The notes under the pieces: generated by a model
Told to the model about the DNA's origin: nothing
Database searches by the model: none
What the model saw: only the letters and a program-made list of their open reading frames with translations
Assembly (NCBI GenBank): GCA_012064415.1
Contig: SSNU01000038.1
Location: 1 to 64,000, forward strand
Source: Gyrodactylus bullatarudis
Lineage: Eukaryota; Platyhelminthes; Monogenea; Gyrodactylidea; Gyrodactylidae
DNA: 64,000 nucleotides
Direction of reading: 5' to 3'
Position numbers and translations under genes: made by a program
Shown: piece after piece, positions 57,407-64,000 of the stretch
Numbering within the stretch: position 1 is the stretch's first letter
Layout of the letters: every line of letters begins with the position of its first letter

Positions 57407-60400
57407 ATTTTGAAAGGACACTTATGCAGACTAAATGTTCACCAGGATTCTTCCTCAAGTCATCACTAGTCTCGATATCAATATCATTATTAGTTGAGTG
57501 AATCAACAAATGTTTCGATGGGTGAAAATCATAGACAATCGGCTGGTCATTGAGTCCAGAATATTTGGAGTTGATTTTCACACTTGTCACTTTGTCGTTT
57601 GATTGAATATTCCAAAATATGATCTCAGATGAGTCACTCTTGTACACACTGAGATAAGTTTGACAAGGTGTTATTTGAAAACGGAAAAAGTTATTTGAAC
57701 TGTTGGTTATGCTTGAGAAAACTTTGATGGGTCTGCATCTTTAAAATAAAAATTATTATTTAAAATACTAACAGGACTGCTCAACACCATAGTGTATTTA
57801 ACCGCATATACAAGCATTTTAAGCATTGAAAGCTAAGTTTGAAAATGTATTTAAAAATACTCCAACATTTCTCGGAGAGAAGGTAGATGTTTTGCATCTT
57901 TTAGATATATTATTAATTTACCTTGGATTGTCAGGATGGCTTAGTACCTACCTTGATTGAATAATATCAATAATATTAAAATTCCAGAATTTTTAAAATC
58001 GCCACTCAATGAATTTCTACTAGGCAATCACTAAAATCCGGAATATCTTGGCCATTTAACGAATTTCTTATAGTAATCTTATCATCAGGAGTGCCTTCGT
58101 GGTGCAATTCGTTGTTTTATGATAAAACTTTTATCATGTCCGTAGGATATTGTGGCAAAAATGGGCAATGACATAATGGAGAATTACGCTTTAAAAACAT
58201 AATCTGAGTACTAAGTTCTATCAGAAAAGTTAGTACTCTTGTGAGTTTTTCGAAAAAAAATTTCCCCCTAGCGGCCTATTGATCATCAACTCCTAGATCG
58301 AAAAATTAGAAATTCTGGTAGATTGATTTTTTGACTATAATTTTCACTTTGATACCAATTTACATTTCCAGGTCAAAGTTCGAGCATTTGAAAAATATTC
58401 ATGAATTTACTAAAAAATTTTTATTATTCTGGTAAAAGTGGAGGCCCTTTTAACCTTAAAATCTTCAACATAGTCGAGTTCTTTGATGAAAAAAGTGAGA
58501 TTTCTGAAAAATCATAAACTTCCAACTTGATATTATGATTTCATCATTTTCATATTAGATCAAATTAATATATAGTTACAATAGTAGAGCTTGACCTATG
58601 GCAATGGAGTATGGATAGTTGGAACTCTTCATTGGCTCCCCATTATTGGTCTATTCATCCTTCTATTCAAAGAACCCATGCGTGTACATTGAACTTTAAC
58701 TGAAGTTTAAAAATCATATCATTAATGAAATTCTTTCTCATTTGAGATTCGTCTGGCTTGACACCGTCTAATAGACAGTTATGAGGGATATTTTTGCTGA
58801 ATTAATAGAGAAATTTTGTTACATTTTCAAATTTATTGTTTATTCGCTTGAAAAGTCATAAGATGATAAAATTCTCTTTAAATTGAAACGTTATAATCTC
58901 TCCTTTAGAGGATTAGTCAAAATTTCATTCACTGTTATATTCCAAACTTTAAACAAACTTAATTTTGAACCAATTAGTTCTTCAGGGAGCTGTTCGGCAT
59001 AGATTTACTATAACGTTGTTCGTTTGCTACCTGAATAAGTTGTCTTCTGGCTTGTATTGATACTGTAGAAAAAGAAAGGGGAGAGAAACGGTGTAGTATT
59101 TCTTAAAAAACAAGGATTTAAGTTTTTTGAATTATGTCACGCCAGAAGAAGAATACGTGTATTTTCGAAATATTGTGTGAAAATAAACTATTTTTATCAG
59201 GGCTAATCTTAATTTTAATTTTCCTTCAAGTGATGAATTTTATTATCAGAGTCATTAGTAATAACTTATTACTCTAATGATTACTATAACAATCACTATA
59301 ACACTGCTCGGAACAGGTTATAGAAATTTTACCAAATTCACACTTGATGTACAGAATTTTGGCTGATTCCAAATACACTAATTTTAATATATGTTTCCCG
59401 AAAAATTAAGAGATAATAGACCTCAAAGTTTTTTCAAAATTTTTGTTGTCATGGTATTTTCAATGAGTTCTAATTTCACTTCCTCGCAAGATACCACAGT
59501 AGTAAATATATCATTAGATGAAGAAAACTATAACATATCAAAAATTCAGATCAATAAGAAAAATAGTAAAAAAGTTATAAGACTTTAAAGCTTAAAAACC
59601 AATAATAAATGTTAATTTTTTTGTAATTAAATTTCGCTTAAAATTCGAATAAAATTTTGTGCAGGCTTATGATTCCTGATTAAAGCATTTGCAGAGAATA
59701 AGTAATTTCTCAGCTCTCTGTTGATGTAACAATCATTAGCACACTTAATTTTTTAACTTGTGTATTAGGATTTTTTAGTGGTCGATTTGATCCCTGAAAA
59801 CATGACACTTTTGTAATTTTTTTTCATTTCTGTTTAGTGGTCCCCCTTTTTTCTTGTAAACTGAGTCAAACTCCTTCGAAAAAGCATATTATCTCTTAAT
59901 TTTTTCGGGAAACATATATTAAAATTAGTATATTCGAAATCAGCGCAAAGTTCTGTACATCATGTGTGAATTTGGTTAAATTTCTATAAAAAAATTGAAA
60001 AATCTCCGAGAAGTGTAATTTTTATAATCCTTGTTTTTTAAGAAATACTACACCTTTTCTCTCCCCTTTCTTTTTCTACAGATAGACCAATACAAGCCAG
60101 AAGACAACTTAGTCAGGTAGCAAACGAACAACGCTATAGTCAATTTAAAGAAACTTTCATATCGTAAATAAATTTATTTGATGATTAGAGTTGTGAATGA
60201 ATGAGAAACCTCAACTAGAACCTCAAAAAGTATTAAAATTCCTATTCTGCCGATTATTCCCTCTGATCTGCAAACTATTTAAAACAATTCATATCAATGA
60301 TCTCAATCCATATTTTCGATGTAGGGAGATGATTTTCTTTTTCTGACGATCTGTTAAGCTTAAAAATAACCTTGAAGAAAATAATTTTGAAATTATCTCG

Positions 60401-63400
60401 ATACTTCAGTTTAATTTCAGCATTGATTGATTTTTTACATTTTTATTTTCGGTCTACTTGTGAGGCCCACAATGTGAGCAGTTTTTGTAAGATTTTTTTG
60501 AAAAATCTACGATAAAGTATTAAAATAATACAGTACAGTTTTGAGAGCTGCGATGCTGTTTCCTGTTTGTCTGTATATAATTTGAAATTGTCATGGGAAA
60601 CTTTTTCTTCGCATTCTCTAAGTGTTGTCTTACTGCTGTCGAACCTGTATACAAATGTTCAAGACTCTGTCTTCGAGCTGGATAATTATTTTCAGTAAAT
60701 ACTTGATCAAGTTTGATTTTTTCCTCTTTAAAGCAATCCGAGGATACTATTTTTTCCAATCTCGAGAATAGAGAGGGGTACTAGTGGTCCTGTTTCTAGT
60801 TTTCCCATGAAAATTTCTGCGAGCAAAGGACCCAATGATTTACCCATGGCTACACCATCAGTTTGGATTTATATTTTGTTATCAAAAGATAGAGCAAAAC
60901 TATCTTTTAAACTCTGCAGCGCAAAACTAATAGACGCTTTAACAGCATCCTTCAAAATCTTTGGATATTTTGCAGATAAACTCCACTGTTTCAGTCAAGG
61001 GGACGTTTATGAACAGTGTTCATTGAACAGAGATGATACATCTAGTGGGAACTTTTTTCCTTCATTAATGTTTATGTTGTCCACTCTAATTCAGATGAAT
61101 CTTTGAGAGAGTATATGCAGATTTTATTTTTTTATCTTTGATTTGGCGCCAAAATCCAATTTTTTTGAACTATGAACTGATGATTTTTATTGATTTGAAA
61201 GTGGCAGAAATATCAAAATAAGATTTTCAGAATCACAATAAAAGAAAGAAATCAAATATGCTGAATCTTTTCTCATGCATAATTATAATCGTAAAAGTGA
61301 GCAGCATGAGTAGGATTCCAAAAAATCTTTAACATATTCGAATTCTTGATAAAAAATCGAGATTTCTGTAAAATTCATAGATTCCCAACTTTATATCAAT
61401 GAAAAACTTCTGAAAAAGCCGTGGAATAATTGAAGAAGCTTATTCATTGAATAATATTCAACGTTGGAAAACAATTACTTTTCATATTTCTAAACTAATT
61501 TTAAAAATACTGCATTTAATATTAAACTTAGATTTACGCTAGACTCAGTTATCTTATTCCTAAATTTATTCAAGTCATTGATTTCAAGAGTCAGTTTCTA
61601 CGATATTCTATACTTGGTACTTAATTAATTCAACTTACACTCTCATATCAAGAAAAGATATTCCTGAATTACGATAATGAACCAAGAGAATATAAGGTAA
61701 ATGGGGATGCAATTTGACACGCATGATTGATTCGCCTTTAAACTGGTCATCGGTTAGATTTTCCATCGTGAGCATAGCTATATTTCCATTATTTCCATCA
61801 ATTTTTAATAGCCATTTCATTATTCGCCCATCTCCATCTCCAGAATAGAGAGTATGGCTAGGCTGTGAACTGTCGAGTTCATCTGATTTTATTTCAAAAC
61901 TAATTGTATTCACATGATTATTGTGGCCAACTAAAACGCAAAGTTCCTGATAAAAAAATAAAAGGTATGAGAAGAAAAAAATCTCAATGTGAATTTTTTT
62001 CAGAATCTACAGATTACAACTGCAAATTTGCGATGGGAAAATTTTAGTGGGATTTATAACAGAATAAATTTGGATTAAGTTATCGAAAATGGTTATCTAA
62101 AATCAGTTAGAAATTGAATGAAAATTTTCATATGAGTATTTATTGATTAATAATTTGAAATTCTATAAAACTCACATTAGGTTTTTTATCTGAATCGTTC
62201 CAGAATCTAATTTTCCCATCAAAACAGCATGTAATCAAGATATTTTTATTATCACTTATTGTGAAAGAATCAATGTCATAAACAAAACCAGGATGTCCGA
62301 TTACTTGGATTGATTCGAGAGTAAAATCTAAAGAGTAAATCTTGAAGTTAAAATAAATTACGAACATAAATTCTTATTATAAATATCTTCTATTATTTAT
62401 CAAACTACTTAAAAGTATATTTTTTGAATAATTACTCGTTTGATTTGTTGAAGCTATCCTCCATTTCCTGACAGTTCCATCTGCAGAAGAGGAATAAAAT
62501 AATTGTTCTGATATCCAATGTATTGAGTAGATTTTCCTATTGTGACTTTGAAAACGAAGTTTTGGAGAAACCTTCTTGCTCTTAAAGGGTAGCTAATAAA
62601 GAATAAATTTTTTTAGCTAAATTTGACTCGAATTATTTGAGTGATGATCTATTGTGACAACAGATGTTGTGTCAATGAAAAATGTCGCTATAAAATCAGA
62701 TTTTTCCTAATAAATTGACCCCTTCTAGATCATATCAACTTCAATACAAAATAGTTGATTGCTCACAGTATAGATTAAGATAGGAAAGTCCAGCTCTGTA
62801 GAATTGTGCATTGCAACAGCAACAAAAGATCCCATTGGACTAATCTTCAGAACTGTAATTGAATAAGATAGATTCAGTTTAGCCAGTAACTTTGTGTGAG
62901 GGTAGGAAAAATTTAAATCCAGAGTTTCATTTGTTTTTCGGACCTCTGGAAAATATGTCATTTCTTCATCTTTAACTTCTTTGAAATTTTCCAAGTCATT
63001 TTCATCTGAATTTATCTTTATCAGAGCGAGTCTATTGACGAGAATCGGTCTAAACGATATATGAAGTGTTGCAGGATATTTCTGGAAGATGAAGTTTTTT
63101 GATGACCATATTTGGAAAATAGTCTTGAGGCTTTCCTTTGATTTCATTTCAAAACAATCACTTGATAATCTCGGGTTTCTCGCAGAATATTCATAGAGTT
63201 GAATGCGTAAAATTTCAGAATCAAAATTTCGAACCTCATTAGTTCCAATTGGTTTCAAGAATCCCCAAGCGATAATTTTACTTTTGTTTCGATTTTTATA
63301 TTTTCCAAAGATTTCAAAGAATATTACAGTCTTCTTATCATTCATGATTTCATCAAAATCTTCATTGAAAATAAGTCGTTCATTCCATAAGGGGAAAACT

Positions 63401-63717
63401 GTAGAGGAATTATTGCATAATATTATTAATTTAGTTTTTTTAGATTGTATTCTGGTCTTGTTCGATTTTGATCTCAGAGAAGATCCATCTTCAGCATTAA
63501 GAAAAGAGACTCGAACATAAAGACTAAAATTTTCTGAAATTTCATTCAGTCTATCAGTTTTATGGATTAATAAAGAAATTGAATTTTTTTGACGCAACTC
63601 ATTAGCGCTCAGTTTATTACTTGAAAATAATGATTCAACTTACCTTGAATTACTGAGATTAATAGAGTGGTCTTCATAGACGAACCCTTCATTCAAGTTC
63701 CCACTAAAATTTGTCAT
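57407..63717 (-). CDS. AHI1: AHI1 (jouberin): N-terminal C2-like domain and WD40 propeller exons
   Basis: Exons 63644-63717, 62767-63607, 62436-62592, 62176-62372, 61639-61946 and 57407-57738 join with all phases matching. With the SH3 exon and the last exon they give 777 residues (human about 1,196). AHI1 is a ciliary transition-zone protein mutated in Joubert syndrome. Visible: a beta-rich N-terminal domain (about 40-235) with VIFFEIFGK, KIIAWGFLKPIGT and LRIQLYEY; then WD40 repeats from about 260, including SSSADGTVRKWR, CCFDGKIRFWN, LYSGDGDGRIMKW, IMRVKLHPHLPYIL and TPCQTYLSVYKSD. Order and wording follow vertebrate AHI1 closely. The vertebrate N-terminal coiled coil is missing. Introns are 36, 174, 63, 229 and 3,900 nt. 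The exon 2 donor was chosen as GTGAGC at 62766; a weaker one lies 27 nt downstream. Exons may be missing between 57407 and 45600. Confidence 0.9.
57820..57965. repeat. Uninterrupted paralogue of the 52.4/55.8-kb flanks
   Basis: On the minus strand this segment is contiguous, yet its two halves match 52383-52446 (CTGAC.ATCCAA.GTAAATTA) and 55785-55862 (GAAATGTTGGAGTATTT). It thus looks like an empty site for the 3.3-kb insert between those two places. It lies in the AHI1 intron 57739-61638. Confidence 0.7.
58300..58540. mobile_element. Degenerate MITE relic
   Basis: GTAAAAGTGGAGGCCC, the TCTTCAACATAG-TCGAGTTC tract and AACTTCCAACTTGATATT follow the dominant family order with heavy divergence. 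Confidence 0.4.
58988..60146. mobile_element. Large foldback element in AHI1 intron
   Basis: The outer arms carry TACTATAACGTTGTTCGTTT with GTTGTCTTCTGGCTTGTATT at the left and the complements at the right (about 60070-60144). Pairing continues inward through AAGAAATACTACACC, AAATTCACAC.TGATGTACAG and ACTAATTTTAATATATGTTT to about 59410 and 59920. The left arm has an extra block of about 180 bp. A 65-codon frame at 59391-59588 starts inside an arm and is not convincing as a gene. Confidence 0.75.
60520..61110 (-). pseudogene. Penelope-like reverse transcriptase fragment
   Basis: Across frames, the minus strand reads LFINVPLTETVEFICKISKD, then TDGVAMGKSLGPLLAEIFMG, then an open stretch 60759-60520 with EKIVSSDCFKEEKIKLDQVF and ENNYPARRQSLE. 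This is the order of motifs in Penelope-like polymerases (LFTNVP, then the GVAMGSPLGP-type motif, then the post-palm region). Several stops show that it is dead. No GIY-YIG part follows. Confidence 0.75.
61140..61400. mobile_element. MITE, dominant family
   Basis: The left inner arm reads TTTGGCGCCAAAATCCAATT. The right side has GAGCAGCATGAGTAGGATTC, the TTAACATATTCGAATTCTTG tract and CATAGATTCCCAACTTTATA. It lies about 240 nt from AHI1 exon 5. Confidence 0.65.
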
Positions 63718-64000
63718 CTTATTATGCCTTATAAGAGTCTTATTAAATAAGACTTATTTATTGTTTATTATTCAAATTACCACAACTATTCTAACTGAAC
63801 AAGAATTTTATTAGTAAACTTGAATTGTTTTTTCGCTATCACTTATATTTTTCGAATTAAATTTTCTTAATCTCTTTAAAGCTATTTCTCTACCTGGACT
63901 TCAATTTAGCCAACTACTAGCCACTACACACGATCAAATTAATAACAGGGATTGTTTCAATTTTAATTAAATAATAATAATAATACATTAATATTCTTAT

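Noticed and set aside
59391..59588. 65-codon frame with a hydrophobic start inside the foldback element
   Set aside because: Its start lies within the inverted arm, it has no homologous motif, and the element is clearly non-autonomous.
60807..61106. 99-codon plus-strand frame
   Set aside because: It is the antisense of a Penelope-like reverse transcriptase fragment read on the minus strand.
1..64000. CRISPR arrays, bacterial operons, ribosome binding sites, rRNA
   Set aside because: The window is eukaryotic with spliced genes; no regular spacer-repeat arrays or rRNA-like segments were seen.

Overview
The window is nuclear DNA from an animal. It carries spliced genes with GT-AG introns, orthologues of animal proteins (the ciliary protein AHI1/jouberin, the lysosomal protein OSTM1, a kexin/furin-type proprotein convertase, a zinc-finger regulator), and many eukaryotic transposable elements (piggyBac, Penelope-like, CR1/Jockey-like LINEs, MITEs). 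The DNA is strongly AT-rich. Many introns are extremely short (22, 30, 34, 36, 38 and 40 nt), while the long ones are filled with transposon debris. Tiny introns occur in some flatworms, dicyemids and other derived invertebrates, but I cannot name the species. There is one assembly gap (53615-54408).

Layout. 1-3100: DNA-transposon and MITE remnants. 3104-14129 (+): a ten-exon proprotein convertase of about 630 residues, rebuilt here with every exon phase closing. 15.6-19.0 kb: Penelope-like element pieces and a decayed LINE with endonuclease and reverse transcriptase parts. 19.46-21.41 kb: two convergent genes, a coiled-coil protein (+) and an OSTM1 orthologue (-), with stops 82 nt apart. 22.1-25.9 kb: a zinc-finger gene (+) with a CTCTC/GAGAG-rich upstream region. 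26.9-33.1 kb: LINE 3' ends, a possible SINE, MITEs and a deleted piggyBac-like element. 33.96-34.36 kb (-): a small secreted Cys-rich protein. 39.9-63.7 kb (-): AHI1. Its C2-like and WD40 exons lie at 57.4-63.7 kb, its SH3 exon at 45.4-45.6 kb and its probable last exon at 39.9-40.15 kb. The introns between them hold several piggyBac copies, Penelope-like pieces and MITEs.

The genes have no evident shared pathway and look like ordinary neighbours. The striking features are architectural. Spliceosomal introns are very small, gene growth is almost wholly by transposon insertion, and non-autonomous elements are densely nested. Among the latter are a 131-bp perfect inverted repeat around an insert with a piggyBac transposase and the assembly gap, a paralogous uninterrupted copy of the host sequence of that insert, TTAA-flanked deleted piggyBac elements, and a hammerhead-like motif next to a Penelope-like GIY-YIG ORF. 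Exon joins and family calls come from reading the sequence by eye and from remembered families; no database search was run.
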